Part shown: positions 37,046 through 50,370 of the stretch, piece by piece
Layout: every line of letters starts with the position of its first letter
Numbering within the stretch: position 1 is the first letter of the stretch
Source of the DNA: Pithys albifrons albifrons
Taxonomy: Eukaryota; Chordata; Aves; Passeriformes; Thamnophilidae
Length of the DNA: 64,000 nt
Reading direction: 5' to 3'
Assembly: GCF_047495875.1 (NCBI RefSeq)
Contig: NC_092465.1
Span: 10,589,160-10,653,159 of the forward strand
Notes under the pieces: generated by a model
What the model was told of the DNA's origin: nothing
Database searches by the model: none
The model's input: the letters and a program-made list of their open reading frames with translations, nothing else
Program-made: the position numbers and the translations under genes

Positions 37046-38742
37046 CACATTAAGAAGACCTGTTTGCACCCCTCTGCCACCACCAGCTGGTGCAACATGC
37101 CTGTGTCAGTCATGGGAAATAGTAGTTGTGCTGGTGCCCCTCGCCATCCATCGTGTGTCTGCATCCTGCAGCTTTGGTGTGGTGTCCAGTCAGCAGCACT
37201 GGCACAGAGTGCACAGATACCTCACCAAGAGCAGTTTTTACCCCAAAGTCCCTAAAGTGGCCAGAGCCAGATATGGTGGGAGACAACCAGACACATAATG
37301 GCATTTCCCATATTTCATGGGAGCTGACTGAGGGCAAAGCGCAGGTGTCATGGCCAGGTATTTGAAGGAGGGCTTATATAATAACCTTTTATAATCCTGA
37401 CATTCATAAACTTGTGCTGAAAATGTAGCCAGGACTTTACAACCAGAGGTCTTGTTCCTGAGGAACACATCACGGAAATGTTCATGAGTCCACAGATTGC
37501 TGTTTCATACCTCCTCCAGTGGGTCTGACTGCAGGATTTGGCCCAGTGCCCAACAGCAGTTCTGAGATATTTCATGGGACTGAGAGGGCCAGAAAAACAC
37601 CTTCTTGGTAATGGCTCCTTAAATTTTGTGATACGATGAAAATGCAGCCTGTGGAAATACATCTACCCTCTCCAGCCTTTCCTAGGAAGCCCTATCAAAT
37701 GTTGTGATATCCATTTATAGCAAGGTCTACATTAACTCCAGAAAGCCACGATACACGACACTGGCTGCTAATGAAAGCTGGAGGATAAAGCAATAATGGT
37801 GTGCTTGGGAACAAAAAGGGAGTACTGAAATGTTACAGAAGGAAAGTTATGCAGGAAAGGCACAAAATTCCATTTTCTGAGTGGTATACTGGCTTAAATG
37901 ATACAGACAATCAACCTTTTCATGGCCATGAGATGATGCTTTTTTGCAAATGTTTTGTGAACTCACACACACAATAAAAACCAAAGAGATAAACGGTCTC
38001 TTCTTCCCCTGCACTGAAGTGCTACAGTACTGAGCACACTGCCTGCTGTAAGACCACTGACAACAATTAAGGATGTGTCACTCTGAGCAGTATCTCTGCA
38101 CGTTATCTGATCTGCTCATCACCATCGTCCTCAGCCAGCACGGCACAACCATGCACAGAAATCTTATGTTATGGGAATAAATATCATTGAAGCCAAAGTA
38201 GCAAGTCAGCTGAGCACATAAATTACCCAGATTCTACCCGAGGACACAAATAATTAACTTTCCAAATCCACTTTAAAACGCTTGCTAAAGAATACTTTCT
38301 GAAGAGGTCAAGCCCTGATGGCAGCTAATACTTTCAAATGAATCTCTGTTATTGCCCAAGTACAAAGAGCTGTTTTAACGCATCATGGCAGAAGAATGTC
38401 TCTTCCAGGAGTGAGCCTGCCCATATTTGTGCAGATCATCCCTTAAGTGTTCAGTAAGTCATATGACTTGGTGGCTTTGAAAGATTGCACTTTGAAGTCC
38501 AACAGACAGATGTCAGCATAAAAAGATGGGGGGGGAAAAAAAGGCCAAGCTCTGCACAGCGAGCAGAAATCGACAGAACAGCAGAGAGCTCGTCTGTGGA
38601 GACCAAACAACCAATAGCAACTGAGCGATCTCCTCACTCCTTTGCTTCCAAAAACTGTTCAGCAATAGTGTAGCTACACAAGTGCGGGTAAGGTGAAGTG
38701 CCCTAGGTCAGCTCTGTGTGTTCAGCAGTGTGGCTGCACCAG

Positions 38743-38769
38743 CAGCACCTACAGCACCTACAGCACCAG
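38743..38769 (+). repeat. CAGCACCTA 9-bp tandem repeat, 2-3 units
   Basis: Two perfect CAGCACCTA units are followed by CAGCACCAG, next to further CAG-containing sequence on the left. It is a very short minisatellite. Confidence 0.8.
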
Positions 38770-41700
38770 TACCTCGGGAGCCACTGCCAGAAAACAGGTA
38801 CCAGGCTGAACAGTGCGCTTGAAGCCGAACACCAGCTCGTCCTTTGGGTGTCAATTGTTTGAGGAACAGTGTTGTAGCTTATGCTACCACTGTCACTGCT
38901 GTTCCAGGGATAAACAGAAGGCTTCTGTCATCAGTGTTTTCAATCCAGCCCTTTTCACAAGCGCTGCTATTCAATTATAATAATTGTTTTGTTACGTGTG
39001 GTTCTACTTGGAAAACTGACTCCATAAAAATAGGCTCATGGAGTTCATGTTTATTGCATCTCAATGATTTCCAGATCAAATGCAGTCAGTTTACAAGTAA
39101 AAGAGATGTTTCGTTTGCTTTTCCAACTACCAGGTCTACAAACTCATGCTGGGATCTAGAAATTAAGTTGCCATTTTTTGGCTTGTACAATTGCAAAAGG
39201 AATGAAAAAGAAATCTGCCTGCCCCGCTCCCAGCATGGCTGTGTATTTCCAGCTTCAACAGAGATAATAAGGAATAAAAATGAAGACAATATTTTTAAAC
39301 CCACTTATCTAATTCTGTGCTTCAGGGCTCCAGAAAGGTAATCTGATTTTAAAAGCTACTCCAAGGGCAACTCGAAGTGACAAGATTTAAGTACCACATA
39401 AAATCTTACTGCATATTTAAGTACATAAATAGTATGTACCTAACTTTAGGCACCCATTTTTCAAAACTGCTCCCCTTAATTTAGTCAGCAAATTAATCAG
39501 ATTTGCATGTGATTACACATAGATAGCAGATAATTTCTGTGGGAAGGTGTTATTTTTATATAGACACTTGTTGGAGCAGAATTGCCTGTTAAACTAAAAT
39601 TCATGAGTCTGCAAGCTGAGTCTGCATTAACTCTTTGACAGCTGCAAATTATTGCATTACAGACATCGCCAACTTGCTTATACAGACCCATGTGCACACG
39701 TGTAACTCAACCATTCCCCAGCTGGCTGGCTGTAAAACCTCAGCATTGGAAGGGTTAGCAGGTTTCCCTCATGGCAACTCTGACAGGTCATAATCAGGTA
39801 TCTGAGCCCCAACTATCCTCTACATGAAAGAAACAAGATGTTCTATAGGCAGAGGAACTCCAGAAACCTGGTTTGCTATGGATTAGCTTCCTACTACGTT
39901 GAAATACAGATCCTGCAGCTCTTTGTCATGTCTCCCATGAGTTCCCTAGAGCAAACCCTCCACTTTTCAGCCATGCCTTTGCTTCTCCCCATTTCATCTC
40001 CCCCAGTTTATCTAGTTCTTTCTGGGCTCCTTTGGTTTTGAATGCCCTCTGTTAATACCCACAGTGCTGCTCTGTGGATCCCAGTGTGATGGTCACCTTG
40101 AGCCTTGCAAAGGCCTTGCAGAAGCCTCAGCTAACAGCTGTACGTGAACACAGATTTATGGTGGGTGAACTGAAGGAATGGTTACTCCCTTCACCAGTTG
40201 TCACAAGGCATTGCTCCATGACTCATGGTACAGCCACTCTGACCACCCTGTCTGGATCTGGGCTTTGCCTCCCCAATCCTTGTGCCTTTGCGAGTTAATG
40301 ACAATGTCTGATGGCAACCAAAGAGATAATGCATAAGAGCTTACAGGAAAAGTGGGCTGAAAATAAAGGCTGGGAACATGGCCAGCACTTACAGATGTAC
40401 TGAGTTAGCGAGTTCAGGGGAACCTTCCAAAATATTAGCCACTTTTATGGCTTTCCCTGCTGGTTTCATAAGGTGAAGGTGCCTGCTTGCAGGGGCAGTC
40501 CTGGCAGGCCATCCTTGCAGCTTTACTGTGGCTGTCCTCCCCTTCCGATTGCCCTGCAACAAGGACAAGCAAGGGAGTTTAATTAAAGCCAAATGCTAAC
40601 ATTTTTAGCTAACTGTAACATTGTTGATTTGGAAAGCAGCACTCCTGGCTTTCACCATTAAGGAGCACTGTGATCAATGTAACATCAGGCCAATTATGGC
40701 TGTTATGGTGCTGAGAGATGTATTTGTGTTCTCTGGCTCTCTTCATGTATTCAGGTGTAAAAAGAAGGAAGGTGCAGCCTCGAATGCTAATTGTGCTGCT
40801 CAGGACACACTCACTCCCAAGAAGTCTCATCAATCACACAGCCCTTTAGTGCCAGGCCATTTCCAATCCTTTCCCACTCCAGCCCCAGTCAAGGTCTTGC
40901 CCATGATGAAATCTGCCTGGAGATTTTAGAAACCCACAGTCATGCAAGACCAGGCTGTTGCTCCTGCAGCAAGTCGCTGCTGACTTGCCTTCATAAACTG
41001 TAAAGGGGGCTCTGAAACAAGCACAGTGAGAAGGAATGGGAGTACTTGTGGCTCACTCCGTCCTCCGGATGATATTTTTCCCAGCACTAGTCACAGCTCG
41101 TGCTACTTGAGTCATCCTCATCTGAGAATGCAAACAGTTCTCAACCAGTAACACAGCAATTCTGCTCACTGGCTGGGAGCTTGGATCCTCTTGCAGTGCT
41201 CCAAGCTGAGCTGAGCCCTGGAGACCTCAGGGATGTTCGATGTCCCAGGAAGGGGCCTTGTACAGCTGGGATGGTAGTGTGGTAGACAGGGAAATGCTCT
41301 GGGCTGGAAGGAAAACAGAGCCCTCCCAACACTAGTGGCTTTAGACCTTGGATTAAACCTCCTTAGGCATGCTGATGCAGAGAGGAGCAGCCCTATACAG
41401 TGGTCAGAGAACTGTAGATTTATCCTGCTGAAACCATCCTTCAGTTCCACACTTCTGTATGACTTTCCCCTTGTGGTCCCTCTGGGAATTATTTAAATCC
41501 CTTATAAGAAAAAATTGATTTGCCTCGACATCTACAGCATAGGATGTTGTAGAATTACTGACTGAGACCTGATTGCTTCCTACTTGGATTCCCAAGAAAA
41601 ATAACATTAAATTGGAGTTTAAATTGAGTAAATTCATGTATTTCAAAGCAAAAGTAGCATTTTGTGAGACATTGTAGTTATTCTAGACAACAAAAAAAAG

Positions 41701-41862
41701 AAATCCAGAAAATTCAGAGTTGAGTTAAATGTAAAAGCAAGCCAAGATGGCAAAGGTATGGAAACCAGTGTTAAGGCACAAGAGCAAGGTTGCAGAGATC
41801 CTCCATGGGTCCCAGGGAACAAGCATACAGCCATGGCTAGTGCCAGTACTACTGACAGCTGA

Positions 41863-41920
41863 AGACTAAATTGATATTGAAAGCCTATTGCAGATTAAAT
41901 TGATACTGAAAGCCCATTTC
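41863..41920 (+). repeat. 29-bp tandem duplication
   Basis: The unit beginning AGACTAAATTGATATTGAAA (41863-41891) is repeated directly as AGATTAAATTGATACTGAAA (41892-41920). The copies differ at a handful of positions, so the duplication is fairly recent relative to the surrounding repeats. Confidence 0.9.
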
Positions 41921-44900
41921 ATTTTTTATCTTTCCCTTATTAAATTATTTTAGTATGAGAAAAAGGAGACCACGTATCTGTATGCTAAGAGTAACACTGA
42001 GGTACAGCACATTCATCTGGCAATAAAGCCATCATGGACAATCCATTGGCTAAAAGCCTCAGGATGTATATCTTACTCAAAAGTTGCTTATAGATTAATT
42101 TAGCCCAAAGAACAGTTATTGCCTTATAAACATGGGATGTTTCTAACCATTCATTTTACTGTTCTCCTGCAAGAAAAATGGGAGATGATGAAGATACGCA
42201 GACATCAGTGCAAGTCTCAACCCCTTTTTGTGGCTCATTTAAAAATGTTCTCTATAAATTAGCACTGAACCTACACTTGAGTTTTATTACTCAGAAGGAA
42301 ATGGCCTTCCTTTCCTTGGTGTACCCTCTCCCAAAGCCTTTGAAAGACGCAACCCATGGCACAGTAAGGCAGATAAAAGCTCCAGGTAGCCCAGTATGTG
42401 AGATCTTCCCCCAGCTCCATGTGGCCCTGCCTGGGGTCTTGCTGTGCCAGCTCTGACTCCAGGAAGCTCTGACATTTTCCTTAGTGGTCCCAAGATAAGG
42501 AAGGATAATGGTTACCAGGGCTGGCCAGAAACATTTGCTTTCCAATCCTGGCCACAGACACAACATGTGATCACACACAAATCGTTCGCTCTTCCTGCAT
42601 CTCGGTTCACCCATATGCTGGGGACAGCATGTCTCCTTAACTCCTGAGAGCAGTCACAGAGCCTGGAAGCTGCATCTTGTCATTTCACTGGCCAAGAAAA
42701 TTTCTTACCATCAGTGGTAAGTGGGTGTTTTCTCTCTATGGTTTGCTCAGAGAGAAATTAAAAGGCAGAAAGCAAAGATGTAAAGCTGTTCTTGAAAGAA
42801 AATGTCCATCTCTAGGAAAGTGAGAAAATATTCAAGTGTCACACATTTAGCACTGCTGCCAAGTGAAGTCTTGGCCAATTAGTCTGCTGATTGCTTGTAC
42901 TTCACTGGGTTAATCTAACTTACCATCAATGCAAGCCTCAGTATTTTCCAGCACATAGTGGTCAGAGAGCCACTCTCAGCTGCCCCACTGTCCTCTTTGG
43001 AGCCAGTGAAGACCTTCAGGAGCAACCCATCACCTAGTGCAAATTTTTAGTTTTAAGCAAGTGAGAAATAAGAGTGGCAAATACAGCACTCAGAAAGACA
43101 CCCAGCTTGTCTGAGTCATCCCTGAGCTTTCGACACACACATCTGAGCAGGAGCGCTCGTATCCTGGAGCAGATGCCACAAAGAACAGTGTGATTGGAGG
43201 CAAAGTGAATCTACTGTGTGGGTGAAGGGAAAGAGGCATGGAAAAGCCAAGTCCCTCACTGAGGTCACACTTGGGGTTATCACAGGCTCAGGATAAGCCC
43301 CTCGGCCCCTGTGCAGAGCTCCATGCCATGCACTGTGTGGTCTCCCCTGACACAGACCAGGACCAAACTGGTCACTTGCTTATCCTCCACAATGCAGATG
43401 TTCACAGGTATTTTTACTAAACACTTCAAAAACGTTCCTCTCTCAGGAGTCTGTTTACACATTCTCAATCTTCTGAGCTTTCAAACATTTCATTAGATCT
43501 GAAATTCCCACCACAGCAAGTGGAGATCTTCAGAAGGAGAGTCTGGGCGGTGGAAGACGCATTTAAGCGTAGAGTGGGTGTTAGCCCAGATCTTTTCCTC
43601 CTCAAGCCTTCCTGGTATCTGACAAAGACTGCACTAAATTTCTGAGCAATAACAGTTCCAAAAGTTGGCAGATTTGAAAATAAAACATGACACTATGTAC
43701 CTAATTGCCGGGGTACTGGAGCATTGAATTTCTCCATCTACGAGCCTGAGAGCTGCCAACACAGTTGCAAAAAGGAGCTGCAGTGTGGAGCAACAAGCAC
43801 AAGTCTTTAGTAAAATGCTCTTTGCAGAAGCAAGAACATCTTGGCCACCAAAACCATCACCTTCAACTTCTAAGACATATCCCAACTCTGTGTGGGATGT
43901 TCAGTGAAATGAGGATGAAGATTTTGTCCCCCATAAGAAAACATACACACTAAAATCTGGAATAGCAATTGGCTCTACTCAGGTGAGACACAGGTGAAGC
44001 CACACTGATGCCAAATTACCTCCCACTTGAAGGGCTTGTCCCATATGGCTGCATGGGAGGTGCTAATCAGGGTGTGGAGAGGAATCTGGCAGTCAGCAGT
44101 GTTTGCAGTGTTGTTAAAAATCACACACCTTCAGAAAGAAAATAGTCCCTTTGCTCCCAGTCTTCCAGCCAGAGAGTCACAACTAGACCACAATCTGAAG
44201 AGGAAGCACATCAGAGGCACTACAACTTCCTATCATGGAATATTGGGTTTGACAGAATTTGTGATTTTAAATTGGGTCAATTAACCAATAATGTGGCAAA
44301 ACAAATTAAAATTAAATACACACCAAAAATGAGGAAAAAGGGGCAATGGGCAGCAGAGAAATGTGATATGACATTACTAATGACTAGAGTATCTTTGTCC
44401 TGTGAGGGACACCAAGTCTCACACGGGGCTTGCAGCTGTAATCAAATCTGTTCCTCCAGAGAGGGGAAGCTTCCAAGACCTCAGATGCATCTCCATCACA
44501 ACGGGTCCCAGCCACATGATCTTCTGGCACAAAAGGCTGAATTCCAAGGCCTTTCATATGCCAAGACCTGGATTTTGTTGTGAAGGGACTTGTGCTGAAA
44601 GCCAGTCAGAAAGTCATAAAGAGCTGTGCTCATCCAGAGCCATATCTCTTTACAGAAGGTTCCTGTCAAGAACTTGTGTCATCAGGGAGACAATGCTTAT
44701 CATTTCTGCAGGCTGAGTACATTTTTATGCAAGTCACAGATACATACTATTTCTTGCAAACAGGGTAATCCAACTACCGTAAGATCTTGCTTTAACCCAA
44801 CTGGAACTTAGAGTAACTTAATGCAATAAATAGGGCTTTCCTAAAAGAAGATTGTGTGATAGCTCAGATCTGTCAGGCCTCTGCAGCTGAAAGTGCAGTG

Positions 44901-47754
44901 GGGTGAGAACATACAGTCAACATGTGGAAATCAGGACAGTGAGTCAAACAAAGAGAAACGGAGTCAGGAAGATTCACTTTTTAATAAAAATATTATCCTG
45001 CTAAATTGCATGATCAAAAGTCAAAAGAAGAAAATTTGAATATGGCACAAGTTAAAAAAATTACATTTTATACTGATTTTTTTTATCCTGTCTTCTAAAT
45101 AGTCAATGATCTCTTGCATATAAAACTGTAGGATGTTAATTGGAAACAGTCTAGTCCCATGACAGGAAATAAACTCTTATCAATGGCTTTTGCAGATCCC
45201 AGTCAAACTGCTGGGAAATTGGTAGTTCTGAAAATTAATATGCAAGATCATGATCTTAGAGAAGGACATTGAAAATACACTTATCTGTAATGAGTCCATA
45301 CTGGGGGGTTTTGCCATAAAGATAACCCTTGAATAAGAAATCCAGCCATTTCCTGGTTTGGACTTTGTCAGGATTCCTGGTAACAGCATTTAGGAGAAAA
45401 CCCACATAATTTGCTTGGCAATGGGAGTCAGGCTCCAGCTTCCACGCAAGTGCAAACAAGAGATTTTCTAGCATCTCATAAGCTGAGCTAAAGACAATAA
45501 CAGAGCATTATATAACGTGACAGAAACCCATTTTCACCACAATCCATTAGTGCAGCTGAATCACTCAATTCTGCAAACTGCACTGATCATTCAACATTAA
45601 TTGGGGCAAATTAACTTATAATTTATGACTTTTCTCCTTCATAATTACTTATGGAAGGAAATCATGAGGAACTAACAATTAAGATGATGGGGAAAAGCTT
45701 TAGAATAATTTGTTTAACACAAGTGTCCTTTCTTTTTCTCCTCCTTTGCCTCTGCTTAGAAACAGCCTAGTAACTCACCTCTCTGTTACTTGAGCTGTCA
45801 TTTACAGCTATGCCCCAATACCCAACTCGTGGGAAACAGGAAATGCACAGCCCACTTTCTTTGGATGCAGAGATAGGAACTATGCCCATCTTTGTGTGAG
45901 AGACACCCAACAACCAGTGGACACCCCAGGCTGATACTACTGTGGAAAGCATTTTTAGAAAAAAACAAAAGAAAAACACTTAAAGAGAATAAACCAGTAT
46001 AAGGAGGAGATCTGGAAACACAGGGAGGAATCCACAATTCTGAGGCTGATCCATCACTACAGATCAACAGTCCAGGCACAGTGTGACTTGTGCACTGGGC
46101 CTGTGCCTCCCTTTTTCCAGGCTGATTTGCACCCATAATGAAATCGAAAAATCATTTCAAACAAGACCAATAACTATTGCTTATCTTATACACACAGAAA
46201 AGGAAATTTAACTTAGACTCAAAGGAAAATTACAAAGCAAAAGAAATGTAACCTCATAACCAATTATTCCTTTCACAGCCTATTATTCCTCACATATTGT
46301 CAGTTGTCTTCAATTAAATGACCTGTGCTATTTTAAAGACTACAAATCTGTGCCAGTTCAAATAGATGTTGTAAATTCATGTAGATGAGGAAGACAGACA
46401 TTCAAGCCATAGTTTTTTATTCCAGGCTAGTTTGCTCAAGTTATAAACTGCTGATCTGAACACAAAACTGGGTTGAATGATCCATTTTTCCATGGTGATC
46501 AAAAGACAGAGTGTGGGGATGATAAAAACATGTTGATATTTGTCAGTAAAACCTCATCAGGCCTTTCCAGACAAGATAATATTCAAACCCAGAATCCGGA
46601 AGAAAAGCAGTAGGCAATTTCTTTTCCAAGCTGAAAATCCATGATCATTTTGTTCCCATTCTTCTCCTGTCACACATGGTTTTCTTAAACAGAAAGTATT
46701 TGTTGTAGCAAAAAACTAAAGGAGTTGACATGAATAAAAAGGGTTTGGTTCCTACGCTGCCTTCCTGTTTACCAAGCAGCAAATCTTGCCTGAATTTCTC
46801 TACAGTATGCAAAGATAACTAGCAGCTAAATAACACACTGCAGGCAAACACATCATTACAAGGCCAAGTCAATACATACAAATCCATGCACGAAACACCC
46901 TCTGAAAGAGATGGGAAATCTCAACGTGGAGTCACTGCAGACTCAGAACCAGGTGGAAGCATGGAGTGTATAAATCAGAGAATAAGCTGGCCTTTGATTT
47001 ATATTTTTGAAGATAATATATCTTTAAACAAAAAATGGAGCAAGGTGATAGGCTCAAATGATGGCTGTTTTCCAGGGAAGAACACAAGACCATGTTAGTG
47101 CAAAGGATGATGATGGCCTTTCACTTCTCTGGAGAAGCACAGAAGGATTTTGAGGACAGCTCTCATGAGGGTATCTTTTTGTCAGACAGCAGTGGAATGT
47201 ACAGATAATCAAGCAGCCATAAGTGCACTTGACAAGCTACCACATTAAAAAGCTTGGCAGGGCCACTTCCCATCTTCTAGGCAGGAGAAACGACTGCCCC
47301 GGGTTGCTGTACCAGCAGTGCTCAGGTTAGCCCTGTCTGAGCCAGCCTCTTGGTCACTTTGCACAGTAACCACAAGAACAGCTCCACCACCCAGAATTCG
47401 TCCTTGAGCCTGTTCACTGCAAGAGTTTGGGTCTGAACAGAGAAAAGCAGAGCAGTGAAAAAGCAGAGGCTGAGCAGCAAAAGCTGGACATGGCTTCAGG
47501 ATGAAGATGCTCCTTGTTCTGTCCCTACAGTCCCCTCTCACCTGTATTAGCCACGCAGGCTTGGAAAAGAGACCTAAGTGAGGTGGGACTGTGCTATGTT
47601 TGCCCCATGCACATAGACCAATTTTCTCATACTATAAAAGCAGCAGCATCCTCCTAAGTCCAGAAATGATGTACATTCTTTCCTCTGCCAAATTTCTCAT
47701 CTGTCAGGTGTTTCCATGAGAAAAGATGGTTTTGTTCTTGCCCACAGGAGGAAA

Positions 47755-47851
47755 CTAAAAATAACAAAACCAAAACCAAAACCAAACAAAATAATAATTA
47801 AAAAAAACCACAAAACAAAACAAAAAAAACCAACCACCACCACCACCAACA
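47755..47851 (+). repeat. (CAAAA)n and (CCA)n A/C-rich simple repeat
   Basis: AAAACCAAAACC-type units change to AACAAAACAAAAAAAACC and end in about five ACC/CCA triplets. It is similar in composition to 20203-20309. Confidence 0.85.
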
Positions 47852-50224
47852 GAAAGGACTATTGACCGTTTTATATCTGCTTTGAAATACCACAAATACT
47901 TCTGACAAAAGACCAGAATTTTCCAAGGGATGCCCATTTGGGGAACTCAGTTTCTTAGCAACTGCAAGAGACCTCTTAAGGAGTAGAGATTTCAAGAACA
48001 GCAGCAAGGAGCATGCTCTAAACCTTGCATCTTTTTAGGAGGCTCCAGAAGGGTAATTTGAAAATATAAACCCTCAAACCTCCCACTTCCACTGGCAAAA
48101 TCTCATCCTCAGCGTCATATCAGAGGCAGCCTTCTGGATTCCCTGTGCATCCTCCTCCTGCTCCCACTAAAGTAAGGTGTTATTCAGTGCTGCAAGCAGG
48201 TCCTGTTGACACTAAAAACAATCCTTCAGCATGCTTAGGAAGCTCAAACAGCCACTTGGCTGTAAATCTGAGGGTTTTATCCAGACAATTATGTTAGCTG
48301 TTTGTGTATGTAGGAAACACTGCAGATTGACCTAACACTTCTTCTAATCGGGAGTTTCACTACATCTCCTGTGTCAGTCATAAAAGTGATGGGTGGAAAG
48401 AATGTTCATTGTTACTAAAAAGGAAAATCAGTTTCCAAAATAAGATATATCACACTCCATCCCTCCTCTGCCAAATATTCCTGTGTACTTAATGATTCCA
48501 CTAGGAAAAGAGATTAAAGAGAATTGTGTAGATCAGATTATTGAATGACAAACTCTTTCAACCTGTGATTCTGAAAGCAAAACGTTCCGGCATCCCACTC
48601 CACACCTCAGCTGCTGGAATATCAGGTACAACCCAGACTTGCTTAGTCTATTCTAGCAGAAATCGGGCTTTTCACTGTGATGTGAGTTTCCTTTTCCTGC
48701 TGGAATGGAGTTTTTCTGTTAGTGTGAAACACAGAGCAGTGCAGCTGAGTAGAACACAGGGCAGTTTTGTCCTTTTCACTTGCCCTGCTGAATGGACTGT
48801 CAGCAGTTCAGTCTGTGTATCATGAATGCTGGAGTACTGGTTCAGACTGGAGTCCTCAATAGACCTGCTGTGGTACCAGGCAGCCTCCTAATACCCACCA
48901 CTGCAAGAGCAGCACAGCTTGCAAAAAAATCCTCTGCCTCCAAACCCCCAAACATCCTCCTTTCCCCCACATGTGACATTTCTGCTCTCCATGTCTTCCC
49001 CCTCTTCATGCATTGCTGAATATACATCTGGGACAGGCTGGGCCGCATTTCAGTGCTGCACAATTTATCCCAGGTCTCTAATGGGAAACTTGGGATCACT
49101 TTAGGTGCCTCTTTGGGCAAATTTCTTTAGTAGCCTCCTGTTTGCCGCCCCCTCCTCTCCTCCCAGCTTTGTCTGATCTCTGAATAATTTGTTCACACAG
49201 TACTGCTCCCTTTGCCATTAGAAGCCATAAATCAAAACATGAGCTCTGCAAGGTCTTACACTTTCAGAATCCATTAGTTTTTGGTTTCTTTGGAAAATAA
49301 AAATCTATATGACAAGTATGAGGGAGTCACAATTACTCTTTTAACACAGGCTGATGGAAATTGAGTTTAACCCAAGTTTCTGCCAAAACCAAATATTTTT
49401 TCCCCCATTACTTTAAAAATAGAAGACTTCCCTGAACCTGGGCTCATTTTCTTTCTGCAGACACCAAGTTTCAGTTTGCAGATGGCTGCCCAGTACAACA
49501 TGCCCAGCCTCTGGCACCCCTTGATCCCAGGACCAAAACACTGTATTACCACAACTTTAGAAATTTGGTGTGTATATCTGGCAGTGAGAGGAAGGGTCTC
49601 CCTCAGCCCCAGCATCTCCTGTCAGTTTTGTTATTTGTCACCCTGGAGCAGCATGGACTGACACTGTGGACAGGGAAATCACCCCACAAGCCTGGCTCAG
49701 GGGACCCACAGTCAGGTTCATACAGCAGGACAAAATTACCACAGGGCAGGGAGGTACTGAACCAAGAAGGAGAGGGATTCACTCCAGTAGCTGCTCAGCA
49801 AGAGAAATGCTTACTGTCCCCAAATTTTTTTCCCTGATCTTCTGGACAAAATCTCATTTTGCCATTAAATTATTCTCATCAGATCTTTACATTGACAGGT
49901 CCACAGTAACAGCACAGCCTGTGGAGCCAGGGACTGGAAAATCCCCTAACAGCTGTAGTCAAGAAATGAGAGAGCTGAGCTGATCAGCACATTTTTATCT
50001 GTTAAAGGTTCTACCATCCTGGATCATCTCTATGATCTCTGTACAGAGAAATTCTGCCTGTGATTCAAGGGCAAATGCTCACACTTCATCAGTGCACCTC
50101 ACAAACACTTCCACTTGGTTTTGGATCCTACCTACCTAAAATCTGCAGTAACAAGTTCAAATGGATGATAAGAACACAGAGTTGTTTAAGCATCAGCAGC
50201 CCTCAGAAGCTGTTTGATAACAGC

Positions 50225-50370
50225 AAGAGATTAGCTCAGTTGGTTAAAACTTGGCTGTAATAATGCCAAGGTCATGAGTTCAATCCCCTGTGTGGGCCAC
50301 TGACCTAAGAGTTGGACTCCATGATCCTTGTGGGTCCCTTCCAACTCAGAACAGTCTGCGATTCTGTGAA
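50225..50370 (+). mobile_element. TguSINE1-type tRNA-Ile/CR1 SINE
   Basis: The 5' half (50225-50298) is a tRNA-Ile-like sequence. It has A box TAGCTCAGTTGG, an anticodon-loop block with TAATAATGCCAAGGTC, B box GTTCAATCC and a TGTGTGGGCCA acceptor arm. The 3' half reads AGAGTTGGACTCCATGATCC, TTGTGGGTCCCTTCCAACTC, AGAACAGTCTGCGATTCTGT, GA, which is a CR1 3' terminus used as the recognition tail for CR1 reverse transcriptase. This composite matches, from memory, the SINE named TguSINE1 from zebra finch. It is full-length or nearly so, with several point changes (for example in the acceptor stem 5' strand, so no functional tRNA). It is antisense to KALRN and supports a songbird source. Confidence 0.88.

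Noticed and set aside
38844..39341. Longest open frame in the window (165 codons, + strand)
   Set aside because: The translation resembles no protein family I know, shows no splice or promoter context, and a frame this long is expected by chance in 64 kb of AT-leaning DNA read in six frames.
50225..50298. Functional tRNA-Ile gene
   Set aside because: The acceptor stem does not pair, the sequence continues directly into a CR1 tail and there is no Pol III terminator at the tRNA end. It is a SINE head.
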